Source of the DNA: JBCDGZ01 sp038750655
GTDB lineage: Bacteria; Bacteroidota; Bacteroidia; Chitinophagales; Saprospiraceae
Direction of reading: 5' to 3'
NCBI GenBank assembly: GCA_038750655.1
Contig: JBCDGZ010000009.1
Location: 1 to 64,000, forward strand
DNA length: 64,000 nucleotides
Shown here in pieces: positions 31,804 to 41,358 of this stretch (within the stretch, counting starts at the first letter, position 1; each line of letters opens with the position of its first letter). Under the pieces are notes generated by a model, which had not been told where the DNA came from, did not search any database, and was given only the letters and a program-made list of their open reading frames with translations. The translations under genes were made by a program, and so were the position numbers.

Positions 31804-34208
31804 TATACCTCCACTTGCCCCGTCATCTGCTGTAAAGACAGGATGACGAACTCGGCGGGTTTGAGAGGGGCGAAGCCCACCCAGATGTTTACAATACCAA
31901 GGTTAATATCATTTTGCGTGGTGGTTTCGCTATCACATTTTACAAAGTAGGCTTCCTTCTTGGTCGCGCCTTGGAAGGCGCCCTGGCGGAAGAGGTTGTG
32001 CATAAAAGCACCGACGTTGAGGCGAATCTGCGCCCACAGGGGCTCGTCGTTGGGTTCGAAGACGACCCATTTGAGACCTCGGAAGAGGCTTTCCTCGATG
32101 AAGAGGGCGGTCCGACGGACGGGGATGTATTTGTATTCGCTGGCGAAGTCATCATCGCCGTCCATGGTTCTAGCGCCCCAATTGACGATGCCGTTGGGGA
32201 AGATGCGCAGGGTGTTGATGCCTCTGGGGTTCATCACGCCGTTTTCGGCGTCAGAAAAGCGGTAGCGCAGGCCGGAGACACCTCGGAAGCTGGCTTCCGT
32301 TCCGGCGGGGGCTTTCCATACCCCTCGGCTAGAATCTATGCGGGCCATCATACCCGCCATTGCGCCGCTGGGACCAACGGGTACTTGACGGCCATCATCG
32401 TTAATCATCAGATGGGGATAGAATACCGCACTGTGGTCATTGACCAAGCCTTGGCGCAGGGCGTCGACGCCGCTAGCCGCTACCTGAGAACCGGTCCAGG
32501 AAGTAGGCGCATCCATCAGGAGGAAAGCTCTTTGTTGCTGGCAGAAGGTGCTGGCTGCGCTGAAAAGATCGGCGTGGTTGAAGCCAGGGGGTGGATTATT
32601 ATCGGTCGGTAAGACGAGTAGGTTGAATAAATCTACCTGGCTTTCGATGATGGTATAGGCGTTATCGTAATCACTCAGCAAGGGGGCGACGCCATCTGAA
32701 GCGGGAGCCCCTGCGGGTGCTTGAAAGTTATTATTCGTACCACTGGCTCCAACGGAGTAGTAGCGGACATTACTGGTCATTAGGTCTACCAGCTCGGCGG
32801 GTGCAGTGATGGTCGCCGCGTTATTGGCATTGCCACTGGTTGGGTAGATGCTCACGCGATTGCCGTAGACGGAGGCCCGGAAGTAAAACTGACGCGGATT
32901 GCTTTCCTGCCAATTATTGACAGCATCGCGGATCAGGAGGAGCTTTTCGCGCATCCCATTGCGATTACCATTAGCGGGAGTCGCGGCAGAGAAATACATA
33001 GGGTCACCACCAACCGTCGTGACGAGGTCAACTGGAATGTTGGCCACTGCGGCGTTACCGTCTGGATCAGTATAGCTGATGTCGATTTGATTGAAGGCAT
33101 TCTGGGTCAAATCGGCGAAGGTAACATAGTCAGGAGCGTTATAATCATTGGCCACCATACTCAAGCCATTGGGGACAGGGCGGAGCGCCGAAGTGGCATT
33201 GATCTCGGAACCGCCTTGGTTGGTGCCGAGCATCAGGGCAACTGCTACATCCCTTTCCGCAGCGGGGATGATGTGTACGGCGCTATTTTCGGAGGTACTG
33301 TCGGAGGTAATTTGTAAGAGACTAGTAGCTGCGGGGGTGGTTGGGCCAGTTTCGAAACTTACCGTTACAGCGATACCCGGAATGTTGGCAAGATTATGAG
33401 CATTGACAATCGCAGCATCAATTTCGGTGGCTACTGCAGCTAGCCCAGCAAGTGCGTTGATGTCAATTCCAGATAGATCAACAGTGACATAGGCATTACC
33501 ATCGACGCTAATTTGGAATTGGGATTGGGTAGGTACATTCGCTCCGGTAACGGCATCCAGATCGGCCTGTAGGGAGGCCGTGGCGAAGGGGCGGCCGGAG
33601 AGGGAGTAGCCATTGGGGAAGGGAGCGACAGGTGGAGCCCCGACGATGGCGGCATTCACCAATTGCGAATTCTGGCTAATGATGTCTGGTGCGTAGTTGG
33701 AGGAATTCGAATTCATACTCAGATTCTGGAACGGCGGATCTTGATCTACAATGGTCACCTGTCCAGCGGCATTGGTCTCAACGCGGAAGATTTCGACGTT
33801 GAAGGTCTGCTCGGGCTGTTGGCCATTATAGGTAACATTGGCACGAATGGTTTCGCCCAGTTTACCATGCTGTTTGGCGGTCAATTCGAGAAAAGAAAGC
33901 CCGGCAATATTATCTTCCAGGACAACACTTGCCCGTGAGGCTCCATTAGCAATACGCATGATATAGCAGTTGGTCCCACCATTCATAAAGAAGAGTTTGA
34001 CCTGATGGGGCATATCGCTAAAAGAGGTATCGGCTGAAAATACCCTGACGAAGTCGGTGTAGCTCAGGCATTGGATAGGTTGGTTGATCGGCCCTTGTGC
34101 GGCCCGTCCTACAAATAATGCTACAGAAGTGCTTACGCCAACGATGGTTCTGACGCCACTGGGGACTTCCTGAACGTAAACGCCCGGGTAAGTTGGTTGT
34201 ATAGGCAT
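31803..34208 (-). CDS. Contractile sheath protein (Afp2/3-like), long form
   Basis: 801 aa. YPGVYVQEVPSGVRTIVGVSTSVALFVGRA at the start, and a C-terminal region with GINTLRIFPNGIVNWGARTM..., YIPVRRTALFIEESLFRGLKWVVFEPND and PLWAQIRLNVGAFMHNLFRQGAF, are the standard subtilisin-like tail sheath pattern. It is about twice the length of Afp2-type sheaths. The extra sequence is in the middle (roughly residues 150-560: Thr/Asn/Ala-rich and beta-like, e.g. FQISVDGNAYVTVDLSG and VPVDLVTTVGG), likely an exposed decoration domain. It is the only sheath gene and the first gene of the operon, so it should be made in the largest amount. High confidence. Confidence 0.93.
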   Translation of the reverse strand: MPIQPTYPGVYVQEVPSGVRTIVGVSTSVALFVGRAAQGPINQPIQCLSYTDFVRVFSADTSFSDMPHQVKLFFMNGGTNCYIMRIANGASRASVVLEDNIAGLSFLELTAKQHGKLGETIRANVTYNGQQPEQTFNVEIFRVETNAAGQVTIVDQDPPFQNLSMNSNSSNYAPDIISQNSQLVNAAIVGAPPVAPFPNGYSLSGRPFATASLQADLDAVTGANVPTQSQFQISVDGNAYVTVDLSGIDINALAGLAAVATEIDAAIVNAHNLANIPGIAVTVSFETGPTTPAATSLLQITSDSTSENSAVHIIPAAERDVAVALMLGTNQGGSEINATSALRPVPNGLSMVANDYNAPDYVTFADLTQNAFNQIDISYTDPDGNAAVANIPVDLVTTVGGDPMYFSAATPANGNRNGMREKLLLIRDAVNNWQESNPRQFYFRASVYGNRVSIYPTSGNANNAATITAPAELVDLMTSNVRYYSVGASGTNNNFQAPAGAPASDGVAPLLSDYDNAYTIIESQVDLFNLLVLPTDNNPPPGFNHADLFSAASTFCQQQRAFLLMDAPTSWTGSQVAASGVDALRQGLVNDHSAVFYPHLMINDDGRQVPVGPSGAMAGMMARIDSSRGVWKAPAGTEASFRGVSGLRYRFSDAENGVMNPRGINTLRIFPNGIVNWGARTMDGDDDFASEYKYIPVRRTALFIEESLFRGLKWVVFEPNDEPLWAQIRLNVGAFMHNLFRQGAFQGATKKEAYFVKCDSETTTQNDINLGIVNIWVGFAPLKPAEFVILSLQQMTGQVEV

Positions 34209-34371
34209 AATGGTTTGCTTTTTTTAGAAAAAATATACGCCCAGACCTCAACCCGAAGGTTGCTGATCTTTGGGGTTTGCCTATACAATATGCATTAGCT
34301 TATCTGAAAGCTCAAAGGTGATTTGACTATCGGTAGGATATGGGGAATTAACGGAATGAGAGAGAATAGTA
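34209..34371 (-). promoter_or_regulatory. Leader/promoter region of the eCIS operon
   Basis: The 163 bp between the sheath start and the adhesin terminator must hold the operon promoter. I could not find a clean Bacteroidota TTTG...TAnnTTTG pair. A long A/T stretch lies just before the ATG (34217-34236). A small hairpin is recorded separately. The boundary on the far side is the transcription terminator at 34372-34404. Confidence 0.45.
34249..34262 (-). other. UUCG-tetraloop hairpin in the sheath leader
   Basis: On the minus strand CAACC-TTCG-GGTTG forms a 5-bp stem with a TTCG loop closed by C-G, the exceptionally stable RNA tetraloop. It is about 40 bases before the sheath ATG, where it could stabilise the mRNA 5' end. 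Confidence 0.6.
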
Positions 34372-34404
34372 GACCGCCGAACGCTGGATTGGCGTTCGGC
34401 GGTC
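34372..34404 (-). terminator. Strong hairpin terminator of the SprB-repeat gene
   Basis: A perfect 13-bp stem (34372-34384 with 34392-34404, GACCGCCGAACGC/GCGTTCGGCGGTC) around a 7-base loop, 8 bp past the adhesin stop codon. The following minus-strand bases are pyrimidine-rich rather than a pure T-run. It isolates the adhesin gene from the eCIS operon. Confidence 0.8.
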
Positions 34405-34411
34405 GGATGAA

Positions 34412-37400
34412 TTATTTTACAACTACAATCTTTTCGAAATGCTGGAAGCCTTCTCCTTCGATGAACAGGGCGTACATTCCTTCTGCTAAATCATTTAGCT
34501 GCAAGGCCACATTTTCCTGGCGGAGATTATCGTACGTTCTGAGTAATAAGCGACGGCCCGTCATATCGAAGAGCGTTACGCGGATGTCGCTTTGCTGGCG
34601 CAGATCAAAGATCATATTGATGTTCCCTTTGGTTGGATTAGGGAAAAGTTGGAAGCTGCCGAAGGCCGTGATGTCCTCGGTTGAAGTCGACATCGGGACG
34701 ATGATGGTTTCGGTAAACATACAACCATTTTCATCGGTGATGATCAAATCGTACTCTCCGGCGGCCAAGCCAGTAGGATCTTGATCCGTTGAAACGAGAT
34801 TACCATCAAGTCCCCATTCGTAGCTCAGCTGACCGGTACCTCCGGTAGCAGATATTTCAATAAATCCATTGGACATTCCAGCTTGTGCTGCTCCTATGGA
34901 ATCAATAGTAATGGTAATCGCTGGAGGTTGGGCAATGTTAAATTCAAAGCTCGTGCTACAACCTATTGCATCTACCACTTCTACCTCATAGCCTCCTGGA
35001 CATAACTGACTAAAATCTACGGCTGTAGTATTAAAGGTATATGGGCCAACTCCTCCGGAAACGACAAATTCAATTTGTCCATCACACACACTAAAGCAAC
35101 TAGCAGGTGTAATAGAACCGATCTGAACATCCAGCTGTGGAGCCTCCTCCACCATAATTCCAGTGACAACTCCAATACAGCCTTCCGCATCGGTGACCGT
35201 CACCTCATAAATACCCACACAAAGTTCGGTTGGATTTGGAGTATCCCCTATCGCGCCGTCGTTCCAAGCGTAAGTATAAGGCGCTACACCGCCCGAGGGC
35301 TCCACCGTAAGCATTCCGGTGCATTCCCCAAAGCAAGTCAGATTGTTCGTACTCACGTCCACTTGCACCGAACAACCAAAGGGATTCACAAACACACAGG
35401 CCTCCATCGTACAACCGATCGAGTCTACCACAATCACGCAGTATTCTCCCGGCGACAGATTAGAAATGCTCGGTGTTTCATCTATGGTATTCCACAAATA
35501 AGTATAAGGCATCACTCCTCCACTCGCAACTACAGTAGCCGTACCGTCGTTGGCCCCTGGGGCCGTTTCATCGGTTGAACTGATCGTCAGCGTAAACTCA
35601 GGAGCCTCCTCAAAGACCACTGCATCATCAAAGGTACAGCCATTGGCATCCGTGACAGTAAAGCTGTAAGTCCCTGCACATAAGCTATCTATCACAAAGC
35701 CTATATCGGCATGACCCCATTGAATATCATAAGGTTGTGTGCCACCGGAAGGACTCAATTCAATAACACCATCACAGGTTCCGAAACAAAGCGTCTGGTT
35801 AAGCAGCCGCACGCCTATATTAATCGGCGTAGGCTCCATAACGATGAAACTCATCGCATCCATACAACCTACGGCATCCGTAACCGTAACGGTATAGGTA
35901 CCCGCCGACAGTCCATCAACCGTATCCTCCATGCTGCTCACTCCCGACCAAGCGTAGGTGAACGGCGCAGTCCCCGTAGGAGTCACACTAATCACCCCAT
36001 CATTGCCTCCATTACAAGAAACATTCGTCGTCATTCCGCTGATGCTAAAGTTGTTACAGTTAACGCCATCCTCTACCCTTCCGCAGCCTTCGATCGTACA
36101 GCCGTTGGCATCAGTGACCGTAACGCAGTAATCTCCGGCGGCCAGGCCGGTAGCGGTTTGCGCATTATCATTTTGCGACCATAGATAGCTATAAGGCATC
36201 GTGCCTCCACCGACATTAGCCGTCGCCGTACCGTCGGTCGCCCCCGCCATGCTAGTGGGCGTGGTGGTCACGCTTAGGGTGAGGGCCGGAGGCTCGGTGA
36301 TGGTAAAGGTTTCGGTGGCGGTGCAGCCTTGGGCGTCGGTAATGGTTACCGTGTAGGTGTCTGCGCTGAGGCCATTCACGCTGGCCTCCCCGCTATTGAT
36401 GCCAGACCAGGCGTAGCTATAGGGGCTGGTTCCTCCGACGGGTGTCGCCACAGCGGAACCATCGCTAAAGCCATTACAAGTAACATCGGTCGTACTGACA
36501 GTAGCAGAAAAATTACTGCAATCAATTCCCTCAACAGTCGTGCAAGCTTCTGCGGAACAGCTGTTCCCATCTGCAACAGTGACGCAGTAGACTCCTGCGG
36601 GAAGATTGTTGATCGTTTGCGTTATAGCATTATTATCCCAAGCGTAAGTATAGGGGAATCCAGTGCCTCCACTTACATTGGCCGTCGCCGTACCATCTGA
36701 TAAGCCGGCCATAGAGACAGGCGTCGAGGTTACAGTCAAAATGATTGGTGGAGGTTGGTTGATGACAACACTAGCCGTCGCCGAGCAATTATCAGAATCT
36801 GTTACGGTCACCGTGTAGGTTCCGGCGATTAGTCCGCTGATGGAAGCCGTTGTCCCTCCATTCGACCAATTGTAGCTCACCATAGTGGAGAAGCCCATAA
36901 TCTGCGCAGTGGCCTGCCCCGTTGCTTCTCCATTACAAGCTATATCATCGCCCACTATACCTACGGTAATATTGGTACAATCGAAAGCATTGACCACTAT
37001 CGTTTCAGTAGCTATACAGTTATTCTGATCCGTTACAGTAACCGTATAAGCCCCCGGACTTAAGCCAGTAATTGATGAGGTGACCGCGGAGTTGCTCCAT
37101 AGATAAGTATAAAGTGGCGTTCCTCCTGTGGGAGCGGCCGTCGCGGTGCCATCATTGGCCCCAGCGGAGGTCTCCCCGGTGGCGCTTGCATTGGGCGACA
37201 AAATATCAGGTTCCGTAATTGTGAAACCACTCGCAACGGTACAACCATTAGCATCGGTAACGACAACCAAGTAGCTACCTGCACAAAGATCAGTAAAAGA
37301 GTTGGTTGACACTTGCGGTGCACCATTTAAGCTGTAGGTGTAAGGCATAGTACCTCCACCGGCATTGATTTCAGCACTGCCATCACAAGCCCCATTGCAG

Positions 37401-40400
37401 GATACATTAGTGATGGTCCTGGAAGTAATCACCAGTTCTAAAGGTTCGTTGACGACTCCCGAAGAAGTGATGGTACAGCCATTATTATCAGTGACCGTTA
37501 CCGTATAAGTTCCTGCACAAACGCCTGTGTTGACCGCTGTTATAACACCGTCGCTCCACAAATAGGAATACGGTGGACTGCCGCTAGTGATCGCTGCGGA
37601 CACCGTTCCATCACAAGAGCCAGCGCAGCTGACGTCTGTAGTGACCACAACGCCGTCTAAATTAGGGGATTCTATGACTTCCTCACTTAAAGTAGCGGTA
37701 CAGCCGTTGTCATCGGTAACCGTTACCGTATAAGTACCTGGACAGAGACCATTGGGGTCTTCCAAGGTTAGGTTTCCTGGCTGCCAGAGGTAGGTATAAA
37801 GGCCGTTACCACCGCTTGCTGTGAGATCAATCGTACCATTACATTGGCCACAGGTTGCATTGGTTGATGTAGCAGATAAGCTAATGGCATTGGGTTCATC
37901 GATAGTGAAGCTGGCCGTTTCCGTACAGTTATTATTATCTGTAACCGTTACGGTATAATTACCGGCACCCAGACCAGTAGGATCCTGCATACCGTCAAAG
38001 TTATCATCACTCCAATCATAATCATAAGGAGCCGTTCCTCCGCTAACCGTTAGGTCAATGCTTCCATTATCAGACCCATTACAGTCTACATTTACGGTAG
38101 TACCACTTAATAAGAGGGGCGAAGGCTCATTGACCACATAGGTAGCAGAAGCGATACAGTTATTGGCATCCGTAACGGTCACTGTAAAGGTCCCTGCCGA
38201 AAGGCCACTCGGATCTTCTATTCCGTCCAGGCTATTGTCGCTCCAATCAAAAGTAAAGCTGGGCTGGCCGCCGCTGATGGTCAGATCAATACGACCATCA
38301 CTATCACCGTTGCAACTGACATTGGTCACCACTCCGCTGATGGAAGGGTCGGCGACTTGAGTCACCATCGCCATATCGCTTGCCGAGCAGCCTGTATTGG
38401 TATCGGTAACGACTAAGGTATAAGTACCGGCGGCATTGACCGTTGGTGTAGTGGTCGTTGCACCACTGACAATATTTCCACCCGCCGAAGCCGTCCATTG
38501 ATAGGTGACGCTGCCGACGGAGGAATTGGTTCCGCTGAGGACAACGGACATATTATTGCAATTCAACTGCATATCTGGCCCCGCATCGGCAGTGGGCGGC
38601 GTAGCATTAGAGCTAATCGTTGCTACCGCCGTAGCCGTACAGTTATTCGCATCGGTAACCGTCGCCGTGTAAGTCCCAGCGGCCATCACGCTCACCGTCG
38701 CCCCCGTCGTTCCAGTCGACCACAAGAAGCTATGGCTCGGTGTTCCGCCAGTTACCGCTACCGTTGCCGTACCCGTTGGGCTGGCGCAGCTGATATTGGT
38801 CTGACCGCTGATGGAAGCCTGCATGATGGAAGGCTCTGTAATAGTTATGGTAGAAGAGGCCATGCAGTTGTTGGCATCGATAACCGTGATGCCGAAGGTA
38901 CCAGCGCAGAGGCCCGTTGGGTCTTCAGTGCCATCCAGACTATTATCGCTCCAATCAAAAGTAAGGGGTGCAGCCCCGCCGCTGATGGTCAGGTCAATAC
39001 TGCCATCGCAGGTGCCGTGGCAGCTGACGTTGGTTTGGGTTGAACTAATGGAAGGGTCAGCTACTTGAGTGACTACGGCCTCGTCGCTGGCCGAGCAGCC
39101 CGTATTGTTATCGGTGACGACGAGGGTATACGTCCCCGCCGCATTCACCGTGGGGGTAAGGGTACTGCTTCCACTGGTAATATTCCCCCCCGAGGTCGAC
39201 CATTGGTAGGTGACACTGCCGACGGAGGAATTGATTCCACTAAGGACCACCGACATATTATTACAATTCAGTTGCATATCGGGGCCGGCATCGGCCGTAG
39301 GTGGAGTAGCATTGTTGGTAATGCTGGTTGAAGTAGTTGCTGTACAATTATTGGCATCCGTTACTGTGACGGTATAGACGCCAGCCGTCATTACATTTAT
39401 AGTAGGATTGGTCGTTCCATTAGACCAGAGGTAGCTGTAAGCAGGCGTTCCACCCGAGGCATTGACTGTTGCGGAGCCTGTTGGGCTGGCGCAACTGATG
39501 TTGGTTAATCCGCTGATGGATAGGGACAGGGCGGAAGGCTCGGAGATGACTATGGTAGACGAGGCGATGCAGTTATTGGCGTCGATTATGGTAATGCCGA
39601 AGGCACCGGCGCAGAGGCCCGTGGGATCCTCGATACCGTCCAGGCTATTATCGCTCCAATCCAAGGTAAGCGGCGGTACGCCTCCCACTACGGTAAGATC
39701 GATACTTCCTGTACATTCGCCGTTACAGGCGACATTGGTCTGCAATGCACTAAAGGAGGGGCCCGCCACCTGAGTGACGACGGCATCATCGCTGGCAGTA
39801 CAGCCCGTATTGTTATCGGTAACTAAGATAGTATAAGTTCCCGCCGCATTCACCGTTGGCGTTCGGGTGGTGCTGCCACTGACGATATTTCCGCCCGAGG
39901 TCGACCATTGGTAGGTAATGCTGGCACCCGAGGTAGAATTTAGCCCACTGAGCACGACCGATAGATTATTGCAATCCAGCATCATATCTGGGCCGGCATC
40001 GGCAATGGGCGGCGATTCGCTGGTAATATTAGCTTGCGTAGTACCCGTGCAGCCGTTGAAGTCGGTGACAGTGGCGGTGTAGGTACCGGCGGATGTTACA
40101 TTGATGGTATTGTTCGTCGATCCGTTCGACCAGAGATAGCTATAGCCGGGGGTGCCGCCGGAGGCGCCTGCGGTGGCGGAGCCGGTAGAGCTGGCACAGC
40201 CGATATTGGTTTGCCCGGTGATGGTGACTTGCAGCTGTGAAGGTTGAGAAATCGTACCAGAAGCGATGCCGGTACAGCCCGTACCATCCGTTACGGTGAC
40301 AGCAAAAAAGCCTGCCGATAAGGTATTATTGGTAGCGGTGGTGGAGCCTCCGTTGGACCAGTTGTAAGAGAATGGCGAGGAGCCGTTCGATACAACTACG

Positions 40401-40654
40401 GTCGCAGAGCCATCTGAGCCCCCAAAACAGCGAACATTCATCGTAGAACTGACTTGGACATTGAGGGTAGTGCCAGAGGCGATCCGGGTTTCGGATAGCG
40501 CAACATCGACACCAAATTTGGATTTTTCGACCTTGGTAGTTTCCGGTGAACCCTCTACAGGGGTGACATCGTGGGTAAAAGAGACACAAAAGAAGAAAAG
40601 GCATCCCATGCTCATCATAGCAAGAGCATAAGCATCTGTGAGTTTCTTAAGCAT
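34412..40654 (-). CDS. Giant SprB-repeat surface protein with T9SS type A sorting domain
   Basis: 2080 aa from the ATG at 40654 (MLKKLTDAYALAMMSMGCLFFF, a signal-peptide-like start); an ATG 33 bp upstream is less suitable. Nearly all of it is a chain of repeats of the SprB/PKD-like type: TADAGPDM-LNCNNMSVVLSG, TYQWSTSGGNI, and S/C-x-G-x-C-N/D-G-x-I-D-L-TxSGG...P-Y-x-Y-x-W-S, AGTYTVTVTDANNCTA, each with paired cysteines. The final ~75 residues (FQLFPNPTKGNINMIFDL...GEGFQHFEKIVVVK) are a T9SS type A C-terminal sorting domain, so the protein is exported by the gliding-motility secretion system and displayed or released. SprB in Flavobacterium is the gliding adhesin. Internal repeats are described separately. 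It is transcribed toward the eCIS operon, behind a terminator. Confidence 0.92.
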   Translation of the reverse strand: MLKKLTDAYALAMMSMGCLFFFCVSFTHDVTPVEGSPETTKVEKSKFGVDVALSETRIASGTTLNVQVSSTMNVRCFGGSDGSATVVVSNGSSPFSYNWSNGGSTTATNNTLSAGFFAVTVTDGTGCTGIASGTISQPSQLQVTITGQTNIGCASSTGSATAGASGGTPGYSYLWSNGSTNNTINVTSAGTYTATVTDFNGCTGTTQANITSESPPIADAGPDMMLDCNNLSVVLSGLNSTSGASITYQWSTSGGNIVSGSTTRTPTVNAAGTYTILVTDNNTGCTASDDAVVTQVAGPSFSALQTNVACNGECTGSIDLTVVGGVPPLTLDWSDNSLDGIEDPTGLCAGAFGITIIDANNCIASSTIVISEPSALSLSISGLTNISCASPTGSATVNASGGTPAYSYLWSNGTTNPTINVMTAGVYTVTVTDANNCTATTSTSITNNATPPTADAGPDMQLNCNNMSVVLSGINSSVGSVTYQWSTSGGNITSGSSTLTPTVNAAGTYTLVVTDNNTGCSASDEAVVTQVADPSISSTQTNVSCHGTCDGSIDLTISGGAAPLTFDWSDNSLDGTEDPTGLCAGTFGITVIDANNCMASSTITITEPSIMQASISGQTNISCASPTGTATVAVTGGTPSHSFLWSTGTTGATVSVMAAGTYTATVTDANNCTATAVATISSNATPPTADAGPDMQLNCNNMSVVLSGTNSSVGSVTYQWTASAGGNIVSGATTTTPTVNAAGTYTLVVTDTNTGCSASDMAMVTQVADPSISGVVTNVSCNGDSDGRIDLTISGGQPSFTFDWSDNSLDGIEDPSGLSAGTFTVTVTDANNCIASATYVVNEPSPLLLSGTTVNVDCNGSDNGSIDLTVSGGTAPYDYDWSDDNFDGMQDPTGLGAGNYTVTVTDNNNCTETASFTIDEPNAISLSATSTNATCGQCNGTIDLTASGGNGLYTYLWQPGNLTLEDPNGLCPGTYTVTVTDDNGCTATLSEEVIESPNLDGVVVTTDVSCAGSCDGTVSAAITSGSPPYSYLWSDGVITAVNTGVCAGTYTVTVTDNNGCTITSSGVVNEPLELVITSRTITNVSCNGACDGSAEINAGGGTMPYTYSLNGAPQVSTNSFTDLCAGSYLVVVTDANGCTVASGFTITEPDILSPNASATGETSAGANDGTATAAPTGGTPLYTYLWSNSAVTSSITGLSPGAYTVTVTDQNNCIATETIVVNAFDCTNITVGIVGDDIACNGEATGQATAQIMGFSTMVSYNWSNGGTTASISGLIAGTYTVTVTDSDNCSATASVVINQPPPIILTVTSTPVSMAGLSDGTATANVSGGTGFPYTYAWDNNAITQTINNLPAGVYCVTVADGNSCSAEACTTVEGIDCSNFSATVSTTDVTCNGFSDGSAVATPVGGTSPYSYAWSGINSGEASVNGLSADTYTVTITDAQGCTATETFTITEPPALTLSVTTTPTSMAGATDGTATANVGGGTMPYSYLWSQNDNAQTATGLAAGDYCVTVTDANGCTIEGCGRVEDGVNCNNFSISGMTTNVSCNGGNDGVISVTPTGTAPFTYAWSGVSSMEDTVDGLSAGTYTVTVTDAVGCMDAMSFIVMEPTPINIGVRLLNQTLCFGTCDGVIELSPSGGTQPYDIQWGHADIGFVIDSLCAGTYSFTVTDANGCTFDDAVVFEEAPEFTLTISSTDETAPGANDGTATVVASGGVMPYTYLWNTIDETPSISNLSPGEYCVIVVDSIGCTMEACVFVNPFGCSVQVDVSTNNLTCFGECTGMLTVEPSGGVAPYTYAWNDGAIGDTPNPTELCVGIYEVTVTDAEGCIGVVTGIMVEEAPQLDVQIGSITPASCFSVCDGQIEFVVSGGVGPYTFNTTAVDFSQLCPGGYEVEVVDAIGCSTSFEFNIAQPPAITITIDSIGAAQAGMSNGFIEISATGGTGQLSYEWGLDGNLVSTDQDPTGLAAGEYDLIITDENGCMFTETIIVPMSTSTEDITAFGSFQLFPNPTKGNINMIFDLRQQSDIRVTLFDMTGRRLLLRTYDNLRQENVALQLNDLAEGMYALFIEGEGFQHFEKIVVVK
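38330..40020 (-). repeat. Three tandem ~706-bp (235-aa) repeats inside the SprB-repeat gene
   Basis: The marker ATATCTGG/ATATCGGGG...CCGGCATCGGC recurs at 39984, 39276 and 38571, giving periods of about 708 and 705 bp. The translated units (ADAGPDM...CNNxSVVLSG to the next) are nearly identical. This is the region most prone to recombination or misassembly in the gene; the outer repeats of the protein are more diverged. Ends are approximate. Confidence 0.8.
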
Positions 40655-41358
40655 TACAAATCGATTTAGTGGGCAGCTGATTCGCATAAATATAATAGAA
40701 TATCCTAATAAATGAGGGCAATAGTTACGAAAATCGTAGTCGGGCTTACACTTTTATGGCCCAAGAGCCACTTTAGTATCCACAGATCAGGCCTGCGGGG
40801 GCAGGTTCAGGCGTTGTTCACTAGTCCAAACAGTAAAATACAGCAAGGAATAGACCAAAAACAGAAAATTGTAGGATTTAAGTGGCTAAAAATCAAAGCC
40901 CATTTCATGCAACTATTATCGTATACGAAAAATACCAATTTAGGGGTATGCGCAGTATGCGTCTTTCACGTACCTTTGTATTGTACAATTGATCGAAAAA
41001 GATCAGACAGAAAACAAACACGCGAGGGCACGACAAGAACAAAAACTATGAGCGAACACTGACACAAACAAACTACCTTTCGCTCCGAGAATTAAACAGA
41101 AGGCCAAGCACCCATCCCTTAAACCCGGTCCTTTAAAAATGATTCTCAATTCCCCAGCTCTCCTCATCATTAAGAATACCCCCCAATGGATTTTCAGCTG
41201 AAGATCGACACTCTCGAAAAGGAGTGCTCTTAATCGGCTATCGACGAGTTGAAAATTACTCGATGATTAGTGTCTATGGTCATTAATCAACCAGGGGTCT
41301 TTTTCTCCAAAACAAATAAACACGGGACAAAACAAACAACACGAGCAAACACATACAC
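40655..41358. other. 704-bp divergent intergenic region with promoter-like site
   Basis: It separates the minus-strand SprB-repeat gene from the plus-strand T9SS gene. The half near the adhesin is A/T-rich. A TACCTTTG at 40971-40978 matches the Bacteroidota -7 consensus TAnnTTTG for plus-strand transcription, though no -33 TTTG lies at the usual distance. It would leave a ~380-base leader, in which CACTC/GAGTG and CGAGT/ACTCG small inverted repeats are present (around 41210-41270). No RNA gene or real ORF is recognised; a 116-codon frame at 40712 looks spurious. Confidence 0.5.
40971..40978 (+). promoter_or_regulatory. Candidate Bacteroidota -7 box TACCTTTG
   Basis: Exact match to TAnnTTTG upstream of the 376-aa T9SS gene; the -33 element is not clear, so this is a candidate only. 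Confidence 0.4.

Noticed and set aside
40712..41062. 116-codon frame in the 704-bp gap
   Set aside because: Cys/Lys-rich random-like sequence with no motif; runs through the promoter-like TACCTTTG.
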